Origin: JAAYSA01 sp035367155
GTDB lineage: Bacteria > Bacillota_I > Bacilli_A > RFN20 > CAG-826
Reading direction: 5' to 3'
NCBI GenBank assembly: GCA_035367155.1
Contig: DAOSJI010000008.1
Coordinates: forward strand, 1 to 50,793
Length of the DNA stretch: 50,793 nucleotides
In this document: piece by piece, positions 1-8,000 of the stretch
Layout of the letters: every line of letters begins with the position of its first letter
Numbering within the stretch: the first letter of the stretch is position 1
Made by a program: the position numbers and the translations under genes
The notes under the pieces: generated by a model
Databases searched by the model: none
What the model saw: only the letters and a program-made list of their open reading frames with translations
Told to the model about the DNA's origin: nothing

Positions 1-490
1 GAATGGGGACAAAATCTTCACGAATTGTGATTTTAACAACTGAATAGTTTCCGCCTAAATTGTAGTAATCAAGAAAGTCTTCGTTTCCAATTCTGTTTGC
101 TAGACCGACACCTGCAAGTTTTTGTGGTGTTACAATTTCATCCGCGCCTAATTTTTTAATAATATCGATATAGTTTTCGTTATCCATCCTTACTGTAATG
201 TGTGGAACGCCTAAGTCTTTTAAAAGAGCAGTAGTTAAAATACTTGCAACATCATTATCACCAAAACAAACGATTGCATGTGTGCATTCTTTTGCTCCTA
301 CCTCAATTAATGCCTTTTCATTGGTACTATCTGCAATAAAGGCAGTAGAAACAAAGTGACTGACTTTGTTAATAGCGTCTACTGATACATCAATAGCAGT
401 CACATCACGATCAAGTCTAACAAGTTCTTCCACAATTGAAAGGCCAAATTGACCAAGTCCGATAACTAAATAACTTTTTCTTTTTCTCAT
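1..490 (-). CDS. ktrA: TrkA/KtrA-type potassium uptake regulatory subunit (3' end cut by window)
   Basis: Cytoplasmic nucleotide-binding gating subunit of a Trk/Ktr potassium channel. The visible 163 residues start MRKRKSYLVIGLGQFG, a Rossmann fold with the GxGxFG dinucleotide motif at about residues 10-16, followed by an acidic strand end (AIDVS) and the typical segments AFIADSTNE, AIVCFGDNDV and ADEIVTPQKLAG of the RCK/TrkA-N domain. The ATG at 490 follows a strong AGGAGG site. The RCK-C domain would lie beyond base 1 (family length is about 220 residues). The gene starts 12 nt after the stop of trkH on the same strand, so the two form one transcript and one complex. The family assignment is confident; the KtrA rather than TrkA name is inferred from the single RCK unit expected in this lineage. 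Confidence 0.9.
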   Translation of the reverse strand, partial: MRKRKSYLVIGLGQFGLSIVEELVRLDRDVTAIDVSVDAINKVSHFVSTAFIADSTNEKALIEVGAKECTHAIVCFGDNDVASILTTALLKDLGVPHITVRMDNENYIDIIKKLGADEIVTPQKLAGVGLANRIGNEDFLDYYNLGGNYSVVKITIREDFVPI

Positions 491-502
491 AATATATTCC
501 TC

Positions 503-1855
503 CTAACCGACTATTAAGTCAGTTTCTATATATTTGAAATTTTCTTTTTGGTGTCTATGCATTGAGTTAGAAACAACTGACATAATTGTCATTGGACCAA
601 CGCGACCAAAGAACATTAAAAAGATTAAAACGAATTTACTTCCTACTCTAAGTGATGGAGTAATTCCCCAAGATAAACCTGTTGTTGAAAAAGCGCTGAC
701 GACTTCAAAAAGAAGAGGTTCACTAGTCCAACCTTTAGCTAAAAGAACTGGGTTATTTACTTCTAAAGCATAAATAATTGAATACGAAAGCAGGATGGTA
801 AAAAACACTATAATTAACAAAGTAACAGCTTGAATAAATGTTTTCATAGTAAAAGAGCGATTGAACGCATTACTCTTTTTCCCTCTAATAAAGGAGAAAA
901 TTGTTACAAAAATAACAAAAACAGTTGTAACTTTTAAGCCTCCACCTGTACTAAGTGGGCCAACACCAGTAATCATTAAAAGTAAGGCAATTATTCTAGA
1001 AAAAGGGTGAACATCTGAAACATGATAAATTGAAAATCCTGCAGTCCTACTTGAGACACTCAAGAAAAACGCCTGAATAATAGTAAGAGGTTCAGAGTTT
1101 CTTATATTCAAAACATAGTAAAAAAATGTTCCTAGAAGTATTAAAATACCTGTCATCAAAACAACAACTTTCGTATGAATTGACCAGAATTTTGCACGAT
1201 TAGTCTTCAAAATGTCGCGTATTGTTAAAAATCCCAACCCCCCTAAAATGATTAAAAATGCTGTGTTTAACATAATGATGTAATTATTTCTAAATGGTTC
1301 AAGGGAATCACCACCAATTAAATCGAAGCCAGCATTATTAAATGAAGAAATACTATGAAAAACAGCTTTTCCAAGTCCAGGAAGGGGTCCGTATATAGGT
1401 ACGAAAACAAAAAGAAACGGAATAACTCCACAAAGTTCGATAACTAAAGAAATTATTATCATTGATCTAACTAAACTAATAACACCTTCAAATGTTTTAA
1501 AAGAAAGTGCTTCTTTAACTAAATAGCGTTCACTAGCAGCAAGTCTTTTATTAAAAAGAGTGAATATAAAAGTAAAAATTGTAATAAAACCAAGTCCCCC
1601 GATTTGTATTAGGATTGCCATAATAACTTTCCCATATACAGTCATAGTACTAACAACATCAGGAAAAACATTTAGTCCGGTAACACAAACACAAGAAGTC
1701 GATAAAAAAAGCGCATTAACAAAAGAGGGCCATTTATTATCTTGATAAGCAATAGGAAATGCTAAAAGAAGAGCACCTAAAAATATGACAGATAGAAAAG
1801 AAATTAATACTGCCGCATAAGGAGAAATTTTGAATTTTTTAAACAATTTGAACAT
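503..1855 (-). CDS. ktrB: TrkH/KtrB-type potassium transporter membrane subunit
   Basis: Ion-translocating subunit of a Trk/Ktr potassium uptake system in the cytoplasmic membrane. The 450-residue protein has repeated M1-P-M2 units, and the four selectivity-filter glycines are visible in order: TGL in VCVTGLNVF, NAGF in SSFNNAGFDLIGG, TAGF in SSRTAGFSIY and TTGL in SAFSTTGLSWG. Length matches KtrB (about 440-450). I chose the ATG at 1855 rather than an in-frame TTG at 1867: the promoter -10 at 1882-1887 puts transcription start near 1875, leaving too short a leader for the TTG, and GGAA precedes the ATG by 7 nt. It stops with TAG, 12 nt before trkA/ktrA. Confidence 0.92.
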   Translation of the reverse strand: MFKLFKKFKISPYAAVLISFLSVIFLGALLLAFPIAYQDNKWPSFVNALFLSTSCVCVTGLNVFPDVVSTMTVYGKVIMAILIQIGGLGFITIFTFIFTLFNKRLAASERYLVKEALSFKTFEGVISLVRSMIIISLVIELCGVIPFLFVFVPIYGPLPGLGKAVFHSISSFNNAGFDLIGGDSLEPFRNNYIIMLNTAFLIILGGLGFLTIRDILKTNRAKFWSIHTKVVVLMTGILILLGTFFYYVLNIRNSEPLTIIQAFFLSVSSRTAGFSIYHVSDVHPFSRIIALLLMITGVGPLSTGGGLKVTTVFVIFVTIFSFIRGKKSNAFNRSFTMKTFIQAVTLLIIVFFTILLSYSIIYALEVNNPVLLAKGWTSEPLLFEVVSAFSTTGLSWGITPSLRVGSKFVLIFLMFFGRVGPMTIMSVVSNSMHRHQKENFKYIETDLIVG

Positions 1856-1881
1856 TTTGTATTCCAATCTTCTATTTTATG

Positions 1882-1910
1882 ATTATAAAGTTTATTGCCT
1901 AATTTTCCAA
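1882..1910 (-). promoter_or_regulatory. Promoter of the trkH-trkA operon
   Basis: On the minus strand TTGGAA (1905-1910) and TATAAT (1882-1887) are separated by exactly 17 nt, a good vegetative sigma factor match. Predicted start is near 1875, giving a leader of about 20 nt. No ydaO-type c-di-AMP riboswitch, which often precedes ktr genes, fits in this short leader. Confidence 0.65.
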
Positions 1911-1983
1911 TAGGACCCGTGAAAAAACCTTGCCGTAAACCATAAAAATGGTTAACAAAGTTAAAAGAAAATCCGTATAAAAG

Positions 1984-2005
1984 CGCCTTTTTTATAAAAA
2001 AAGGC
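1984..2005. repeat. AT-rich inverted repeat in the trkH/rplK intergenic region
   Basis: GCCTTTTTT and AAAAAAGGC face each other around a short loop, forming a hairpin between the divergent promoters of trkH and rplK. No gene on either strand reads into it from nearby, so it is not an obvious terminator. It may insulate the two promoters. The gene-free stretch 1868-2170 otherwise holds the two promoters and the rplK leader described separately. Confidence 0.4.
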
Positions 2006-2023
2006 AAAAATATCATTTTCTTG

Positions 2024-2052
2024 TTGAATTTTAAATTTAAATGAGGTATTGT
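2024..2052 (+). promoter_or_regulatory. Promoter of rplK-rplA and the downstream ribosomal cluster
   Basis: TTGAAT (2024-2029) and TATTGT (2047-2052) are separated by 17 nt. Predicted transcription start is near 2059, immediately before the long hairpin at 2062-2098 and the L1-type element at 2102-2140. secE and nusG, the usual upstream neighbours, are absent here, so rplK needs its own promoter. Confidence 0.55.
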
Positions 2053-2061
2053 AGAACACGA

Positions 2062-2098
2062 AGCATTTTTTGCGCGTATATGCGTATACGCGAATGCT
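2062..2098 (+). promoter_or_regulatory. Long hairpin at the 5' end of the rplK leader
   Basis: CGCGTATA (2073-2080) pairs perfectly with TATACGCG (2085-2092) around the loop TGCG. The outer arms AGCATT (2062-2067) and AATGCT (2093-2098) extend the stem across a bulge of five bases on the 5' side. It would form as soon as the RNA leaves the polymerase and may stabilise the leader or take part in regulation. No U-run follows, so it is not a terminator. Confidence 0.5.
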
Positions 2099-2101
2099 CA
2101 G

Positions 2102-2140
2102 CGTTGTGGGAGGAAGTACGATTATTCCTACTACCACAGC
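2102..2140 (+). promoter_or_regulatory. L1-type ribosomal protein leader (23S L1-site mimic) before rplK
   Basis: TTGTGG (2104-2109) pairs with CCACAG (2134-2139) and GGAA (2112-2115) with TTCC (2125-2128), leaving an asymmetric internal loop. The strands GTGGGAGG and TACCAC are those that make the L1-binding site in 23S rRNA helix 76-77, so this leader looks like a molecular mimic by which free L1 represses translation of rplK-rplA. L1 autoregulation through such sites is established in other bacteria; its operation here is inferred. The element ends about 18 nt before the ribosome-binding site of rplK. Confidence 0.7.
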
Positions 2141-2170
2141 ACGGACAAATCTAAAAAGGAGGAAAGTCAC

Positions 2171-2584
2171 GTGAGTAAAAGAATCGCAAAAGTCGTAAAA
2201 CTCGAACTAATCGGTGGCGAAGCAAAACCGGGTCCTAAGCTTGCATCAGCTGGGATTGTAATGCCAAAGTTTTGCACGGACTTTAACGCCAAAACCGCTG
2301 ACCGCCGTGGTCAAGTAGTTCCCGTTATCATTACGGCATATGAAGACAAATCATTTGATTTTGTCATCAAAACAACACCAGTTACTATCTTGCTTAAAGA
2401 AAAAGCTGGTATTAACAAGGCATCAGCCACGCCTAACAAAGACAAAGTTGGCAAAATTACCAGAGCCCAACTCCGCGAAATCGCCGAGTACAAAATGCCA
2501 GACCTTAATTGCAATGACATCGAAGCTGCGATGCGAATTGTTGAAGGATCTGCACGTAATATGGGCATTACGGTAGAAGATTAA
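2171..2584 (+). CDS. rplK: 50S ribosomal protein L11
   Basis: L11 forms the GTPase-associated centre of the large subunit together with 23S rRNA helices 43-44 and the L10-L12 stalk. The 137 residues contain the N-terminal segment VVKLELIGGEAKPGPKLASAG and the KTPPxxxLLK-like segment KTTPVTILLKEKAG, with C-terminal RNA-binding helices (GSARNMGITVE). It begins with GTG at 2171, fixed by AAAGGAGG ending 8 nt upstream. It is first in its transcript, 42 nt before rplA, and carries the L1-type leader upstream. Confidence 0.97.
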   Translation: MSKRIAKVVKLELIGGEAKPGPKLASAGIVMPKFCTDFNAKTADRRGQVVPVIITAYEDKSFDFVIKTTPVTILLKEKAGINKASATPNKDKVGKITRAQLREIAEYKMPDLNCNDIEAAMRIVEGSARNMGITVED

Positions 2585-2626
2585 GTGGAAGAGTTAACTT
2601 CTCGTTAAAACCACAGGAGGAAAATT

Positions 2627-3310
2627 ATGAAAAGAGGAAAAAAGTACAGAGCAGCCGTTGAACTTGTTGAAAAAGGCAAGATCTACGAACTCGAAGAAGC
2701 AGTTGCTCTTGTTAAAAAAACATCAACAACCAAATTTGATGCAACCGTTGATGCTTCCTTCCGCCTCAATGTTGACCCGCGTCAAGCAGATCAACAAATC
2801 CGCGGAACTCTTGTTTTACCACACGGCACTGGTAAAACTAAAGTCGTCTTAGCAATTACCCAACGTGTCGATGATGCTCTAAGTCATGGAGCAGACTTCG
2901 CAGGTGGAAAAGAAATGCTAGACAAAATCAAAAATGAAAACTGGTTTGGATTTGATGTAATCGTAGCAACACCAGATATGATGGGTGAATTAGGCAAAAT
3001 GGGTCGAATTCTTGGTCCAAAAGGCTTAATGCCAAACCCAAAACTTGGTACAGTTACAACCGATTTAGCCAAAGCAATCAGTGAAATCAAAGCCGGTAAG
3101 GTTGAATATCGTGTTGACCGTAACGCCAATATGCACGTTAGCATTGGCAAAGTCAGCTTCGATGATGAAAAACTTATCGAAAACTTAAACGCCTTATGCG
3201 AAAGGGTTGTTAGAGTCCGCCCTGCATCCGTCAAAGGCACCTACATTAAAAACGCCGTACTCTCCACGACGATGGGACCGGCAGTGCCCTTTACTTTCAA
3301 AGGTCGCTAA
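2627..3310 (+). CDS. rplA: 50S ribosomal protein L1
   Basis: L1 builds the mobile L1 stalk near the ribosomal E site and acts as translational repressor of the L11-L1 message. The 227-residue length matches the family. Recognisable segments are MKRGKKYRAAVELV at the start, VDPRQADQQIRGTLVLPHGTGK, MGRILGPKGLMPNPKLGTVT and GKVEYRVDRNANMHVSIGK. A strong AGGAGG lies before the ATG. The likely RNA target for feedback control is the leader at 2102-2140. The next gene, rplJ, follows after the L10 leader without a terminator in between. Confidence 0.97.
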   Translation: MKRGKKYRAAVELVEKGKIYELEEAVALVKKTSTTKFDATVDASFRLNVDPRQADQQIRGTLVLPHGTGKTKVVLAITQRVDDALSHGADFAGGKEMLDKIKNENWFGFDVIVATPDMMGELGKMGRILGPKGLMPNPKLGTVTTDLAKAISEIKAGKVEYRVDRNANMHVSIGKVSFDDEKLIENLNALCERVVRVRPASVKGTYIKNAVLSTTMGPAVPFTFKGR

Positions 3311-3323
3311 AATCGTCACTATA

Positions 3324-3427
3324 AGATATCAATATACCGAAGAAAGCAACGGGCACTGCCTTAATTAAGTTGCCGAGGTCTAGATAGAAAAGATCTTACG
3401 TAAAACGTACCAATGGATATTGATACC
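3324..3427 (+). promoter_or_regulatory. L10 ribosomal protein leader (kink-turn RNA) before rplJ
   Basis: A closing stem pairs TATCAATAT (from 3327) with ATATTGATA (from 3417). Inside it, CCGAAGAAAGCAAC and GTTGCCGAGG form the kink-turn stem-loop (3337-3378) typical of Firmicutes L10 leaders, and a small TACGT/ACGTA hairpin lies at 3397-3409. The family is known to bind the L10-L12 complex and repress rplJ-rplL. Position, 30 nt before the rplJ start, and order of elements agree with that family. Confidence 0.85.
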
Positions 3428-3456
3428 TCACTACATTACTAAAAGGAGGTAGAACT

Positions 3457-3945
3457 ATGAATCACAACACCTTAGAAGCTAAAAAAGCGATTGTAAATGA
3501 AGTTGTTGAAGCTGCAAAAGCTCATAATTCAATGGTTGTCGTTGAATATCGTGGCTTAACAGTTGCAGAAATGACTGCACTTCGACGTGAACTTCGTGAA
3601 AATGATGCACGCATGGTTATTTATAAAAACTCTATGGTTCAAAGAGCCGTTAGTGAATTAAATAAACCAGAATTAAGTGAATATTTAACTGGTCCAAATG
3701 CGTTCGTCTTCTCAAAAGACACAATTGCTGGACCACGTGTCATTAGTAAGTTTGCCCGTCGTAACGAACATATCGTTATTAAAGGCGGTCTTCTTGATGG
3801 CAGAGTCCTTGATGCTGAAGGAGTCAGAGCGATTGGAAAATTACCAGGTCGTGATGGCTTGATCTCAATGTTCTTATCGGTGCTTGAGGCACCAATTCGC
3901 CAATTTGCTGCTACAGTCAAAGCTGTTGCAGAGGCCAAACAATAA
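3457..3945 (+). CDS. rplJ: 50S ribosomal protein L10
   Basis: L10 anchors L7/L12 dimers to the ribosomal stalk. The 162 residues include the conserved N-terminal region (AKAHNSMVVVEYRGLTVAEMTALRR), YKNSMVQRAV, the segment FVFSKDTIAGPRVISKFAR, and the C-terminal helix (LSVLEAPIRQFAATVKAVAE) that binds L12 dimers. Start is fixed by AAAGGAGG at 3442-3449. It follows the L10 leader and precedes rplL by 21 nt, the standard stalk operon. Confidence 0.97.
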   Translation: MNHNTLEAKKAIVNEVVEAAKAHNSMVVVEYRGLTVAEMTALRRELRENDARMVIYKNSMVQRAVSELNKPELSEYLTGPNAFVFSKDTIAGPRVISKFARRNEHIVIKGGLLDGRVLDAEGVRAIGKLPGRDGLISMFLSVLEAPIRQFAATVKAVAEAKQ

Positions 3946-3966
3946 TTGCCTTAGGAGGAAAATATC

Positions 3967-4344
3967 ATGGCAAAACTAGAAATTAAAGATATTATCGCGT
4001 CATTAAAAGAAATGACCGTCGTCGAACTAAACGAATTAGTTAAAGCTGTTGAAGAAGAATTCGGTGTTACCGCTGCTGTCGCAGTTGCTGGCCCAGCCGT
4101 ACACGAAGAAGAAGAAGCAGTTGCTAAAGGACCAAGCGAAGTTAACTTAATCCTTACTTCATTTGGCCAAACAAAAGTTCCTGTCATTAAAGCCGTCCAA
4201 GCTATTACTGGCTTAGGCTTAATGGATGCTAAGAAACTCGTTGACAGCGCTCCTGCTACAATCAAAGAAAAAATCTCTCCAGTTGAAGCAGAAGAACACA
4301 AAAAGGCGCTTGTCGCAGCAGGCGCTGAAGTTGAAATTAAATAA
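3967..4344 (+). CDS. rplL: 50S ribosomal protein L7/L12
   Basis: Stalk protein that recruits the translational GTPases (EF-G and EF-Tu encoded downstream). The 125 residues comprise the N-terminal dimerisation domain (LEIKDIIASLKEMTVVELNELVKAVEEEFGV), a short Ala/Glu hinge (AGPAVHEEEEAVAKG) and the C-terminal factor-binding domain (VNLILTSFGQTKVPVIKAVQAITGLGLMDAKKLVDSAP). An AGGAGG site precedes the ATG. It is followed by a hairpin at 4359-4390 and then the methyltransferase gene. Confidence 0.97.
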   Translation: MAKLEIKDIIASLKEMTVVELNELVKAVEEEFGVTAAVAVAGPAVHEEEEAVAKGPSEVNLILTSFGQTKVPVIKAVQAITGLGLMDAKKLVDSAPATIKEKISPVEAEEHKKALVAAGAEVEIK

Positions 4345-4358
4345 GAATTTTGACTTTC

Positions 4359-4394
4359 AAACCCACTTTACGCATACGCGCAGTGGGTTTTCTG
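4359..4394 (+). terminator. Terminator-like hairpin after rplL (probably partial)
   Basis: AAACCCACT (4359-4367) pairs with AGTGGGTTT (4382-4390), enclosing a CGC/GCG mini-stem, followed by TTTTCT. The U-run is short and no promoter is seen before rsmC, so it probably reduces rather than ends transcription into rsmC-rpoB-rpoC, as known attenuators between rplL and rpoB do. Confidence 0.6.
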
Positions 4395-4418
4395 GCATTT
4401 ATAAGGGGAGGTGAATGA

Positions 4419-5030
4419 ATGAGTCAATACTTTGAAAACGACCCAAAAGTCAAATCAAATCCACGCTTACTTCACTATCTTTTTCATGGTGAATTATTCT
4501 CCTTCCATACTGATGCTGGCGTCTTTTCAAAAGATACGATCGATGAAGGAAGCATTGCCCTTCTTGAAGTCGTACGTGCTAAGCCCCTTAACGGACCAAT
4601 TCTTGATGTTGGCTGCGGTTATGGGGTTTTAGGCATTATTTTAGAAAGAATTAGCCAGCAATCGGTAACGATGTTTGATGTGAATAAAAGAGCCGTTGAG
4701 TTAGCTAAAAAAAACATTGTGCTAAATGAATGTAAAAATGCAAAAGCTCATGTTGCAAGTGATTACTCAAATTTAAAAGAAGGCTCTTTTGACACAATCG
4801 TCATAAATCCACCTATAAGAGCAGGAAAAAAAGTTATTTATCCGCTCTTAGAAGGCGCTTATGACTATCTAGCCTTTAGCGGATCATTGTACTTTGTTAT
4901 GCGTCGAACCCACGGGGCAAAAAGTGCAGCTAAAGTTGTTGAAGCTAAATTTAATAACTGTACATTAGTTAAAAAAGATAAAGGTTATTACATTTATGAA
5001 GCTAACAAAAATGATCAAAAAATAAAGTAA
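4419..5030 (+). CDS. RsmC-like class I SAM-dependent methyltransferase (YbxB type)
   Basis: Predicted RNA or protein methyltransferase of the RsmC/YbxB group. The 203 residues show SAM motif I (ILDVGCGYGVLGIIL, about residues 65-79), an acidic motif II (VTMFDVNKRAVELAKKN), and the catalytic NPPI tetrad in IVINPPIRAGKKV, typical of N-methyltransferases acting on exocyclic amines. In many Bacillota this gene also sits between rplL and rpoB. The ATG at 4419 is preceded by GGGGAGG at a 7 nt spacing; an out-of-frame ATG at 4415 is ignored. The exact substrate cannot be read from sequence; 16S rRNA is the family expectation. Confidence 0.88.
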   Translation: MSQYFENDPKVKSNPRLLHYLFHGELFSFHTDAGVFSKDTIDEGSIALLEVVRAKPLNGPILDVGCGYGVLGIILERISQQSVTMFDVNKRAVELAKKNIVLNECKNAKAHVASDYSNLKEGSFDTIVINPPIRAGKKVIYPLLEGAYDYLAFSGSLYFVMRRTHGAKSAAKVVEAKFNNCTLVKKDKGYYIYEANKNDQKIK

Positions 5031-5043
5031 AGAGAGGCTATAT

Positions 5044-8000
5044 ATGAAACAATTAAACGACAAAAACCGCCGTGGATTCAACGGACGAATCGATTACAGC
5101 AGAATATCTTCGAGCCTCAGAATGCCGAATCTTGTTGAAATTCAAACTTCTTCATATGAATGGTTTTTAACCGAAGGAATTGAACAAGTATTTACGGACA
5201 TTTTTCCGATTGAATCACCAAGTAAAGATGTTGTCATTGACTACGAATCATTCCATATTGAAGAGCCAAAATATACTGCTCTAGAATGTAAAAAACGTGG
5301 TCTAACTTATTCAGGCGCGCTTAAAGTGAAGTTAAATATTCGTGTTCAAAAAACGGGTGAAATTAAATCTGCCGAACTATTCATGTGTGACCTACCTCTT
5401 ATGACCTCAACTGGTACATTTGTAGTAAATGGGGCCGAAAGAGTTATCGTTAGCCAAATTGTTCGCTCACCTGGCGCTTATATGAACCGTGAACTTCATG
5501 GATCTGGTAAATGGATCTATAGTGCTGACCTTAATCCAAATCGAGGTACATGGCTAAAATTTGAAAGTGATACCAAAGACATTCTCTCTGTTCGAATTGA
5601 CCGTCAAAGAAAACTAAACGCGACCTTACTTCTTAAATCACTTGGATTAACTGATACGAAGTTTCTTCTTGATTTATTTGATGCACGCGATGTTGGAAAA
5701 CGAGTCAGAAAATTCGAAGACAAGAACGAATTAGAATATACACCGCTTGAAAGAACGCTTTTTAAAGATGGTAGTGATATTACGAGTTTAGATGCTCTTA
5801 CTAGTATCTTCCAAAAGCTAAAACCAGGCGAACCAATTAGTAGCGAAGGTGTTACCGCTCACCTAATTCAAAAATTCTTTGATCCAAAGAAATATGACTT
5901 AGGTATGGCAGGACGTTTTAAATTTGCAAGTAAATTAGGCATTTATGAACGTCTACCAGGTTTAACCCTTGCTGAAAACCTAGTAAGCGAAAATGGTGAA
6001 GTAGTTCATACTAAAAATACTTTAATGACCCGCGAAATCGTTGAAGAACTTCAAAGACAACGATTCTTTGAAAATGGGGCACATACTATTCGCTTACAAA
6101 TTAATGAAGAACTTAACACCTATTTTGATAAAGTAAATGTCGTTCGTGTCTACACTAACGAAGATAAGAACCGCACGATCAATATCGTTGGTACCGATCT
6201 TAATGTTAAAGAAAAAATCGTTACTATCCCTGATATTGTTGCAACATTCTCTTATTTTATGAATATCCAAGAAGGTGTTGGTAACCTTGATGAAATCGAT
6301 CATCTTGGTAATAGACGCGTTCGCTGTGTCGGCGAACTCGTTCAAAACCAATTCCGTGTTGGTCTATCTAGAATCGCAAAATCAATTAAAGATAGTACTT
6401 CAATTATTGATACTGAAAAATTAACCGTGCAAAAACTAGTTAATATTCGCAATTTGACTACGGCTTTACGTGAATTTTTCAGTTCAAGTCAACTCTCACA
6501 ATTTATGGACCAAGTTAATCCGCTCGCGGAATTAACAAATAAACGCCGTATTAGTGCCCTTGGTCCAGGCGGACTTAGTAGACAACGAGCTAGCTTTGAT
6601 GTTCGTGACGTTCACTATAGTCACTACGGACGCATTTGTCCAATTGAAACGCCAGAAGGACAAAACATTGGTTTAATTAACAATCTCGCGTGTTACGCGC
6701 GTGTAAATAAGTATGGTTTCCTTGAGACACCGTATCGTAAAGTAGTTAAGCCACTTGGTCAAATTACTGAAGAAACTGTTTATCTTTCTGCTGATGATGA
6801 ACGAACTTATGTTATTGCAGAAGCTAATGTTACTCTTGATGCAAATAACATCATCACAAACCAAGAAGTAATTGCAAGAAGAAACGGTGAAACTCTTATT
6901 GTTCATCCAAGCGAAATTGACTTTATCGACGTTAGCCCAAAACAAATCGTTAGTATCGCTGCAGCTTCAATTCCGTTTTTAGAAAACGATGACGCAATGC
7001 GTGCTCTAATGGGTGCAAACATGCAACGTCAAGCTCTCCCTCTTTTAGTTCCTGAAACGCCATATGTCGGAACAGGACTAGAAGTAAGAATTGCTCATGA
7101 CTCTGGCTCTGCTGTTACTTCACGGCTAGATGGGGAAGTAACTTATGTTGATGCTAAAAGAATTGAAATTCAAGAAGCACACGAAAAAGTCACATACAAT
7201 CTCCAAAAATTTGAAAGAAGTAACCAAGGCACATGTTTTAATCAAATTCCAATTGTAAAACTTGGACAAAAAGTTAAAGCTGGTGATACGATTGCAGATG
7301 GTCCTGCAATGCAACAAGGTGAACTAGCCTTAGGTCGTAATATTACAATTGCATTTATGACTTGGGATGGTTATAACTTTGAAGACGCTGTTATTATGAG
7401 CGAACGTCTTGTTAAAGATGATGTTTATACAACAATTCATATCGAGGAACATAAAACTGACACTCGTGAAACTAAAATTGGCGATGAACGAATTACTCGT
7501 GATATCCCTAATGTTTCCAAAGAAGCCAAAGCTCATCTAGATGATGATGGTATTGTTATCGTTGGTACGGAAGTTAAAGAAGGCGATATTCTTGTTGGAC
7601 GTGTTACGCCCAAAGGATCATATGAACCTTCACCAGAAGATAAATTACTTTTAGCTATTTTTGGCGAAAAGATTAAAGATGTAAAAGACACGTCACTCCG
7701 TGTCCCGCATGGTGGCGGGGGCACGGTTCACGCAGTAAAAGTTTTTACGCGTGAAAAGAATAAAGACTTACCACCTGGAATTAATAAACAAGTCTTTGTC
7801 TATATTGCCCAAAAACGCAAAATCCGTGAAGGAGACAAAATGAGCGGACGTCATGGTAATAAGGGCGTTATTTCTCGTATTCTTCCAGAAGCGGATATGC
7901 CATTTACTGAAGATGGAACGCCAATTGATGTTATGCTTAACCCACTTGGTGTACCAAGTCGGTTGAATATTGGGCAAATTCTTGAAATTCACTTAGGTCT

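Noticed and set aside
1868..2000. ydaO-type c-di-AMP riboswitch before the potassium genes
   Set aside because: The good promoter at 1882-1910 leaves only about 20 nt of leader, and the conserved riboswitch core is not visible upstream.
2884..3240. Long open frame opposite rplA and similar antisense frames over rpsG, rpoB, rplL and pgk
   Set aside because: They mirror the codon pattern of real genes, lack ribosome-binding sites and show no protein family features.
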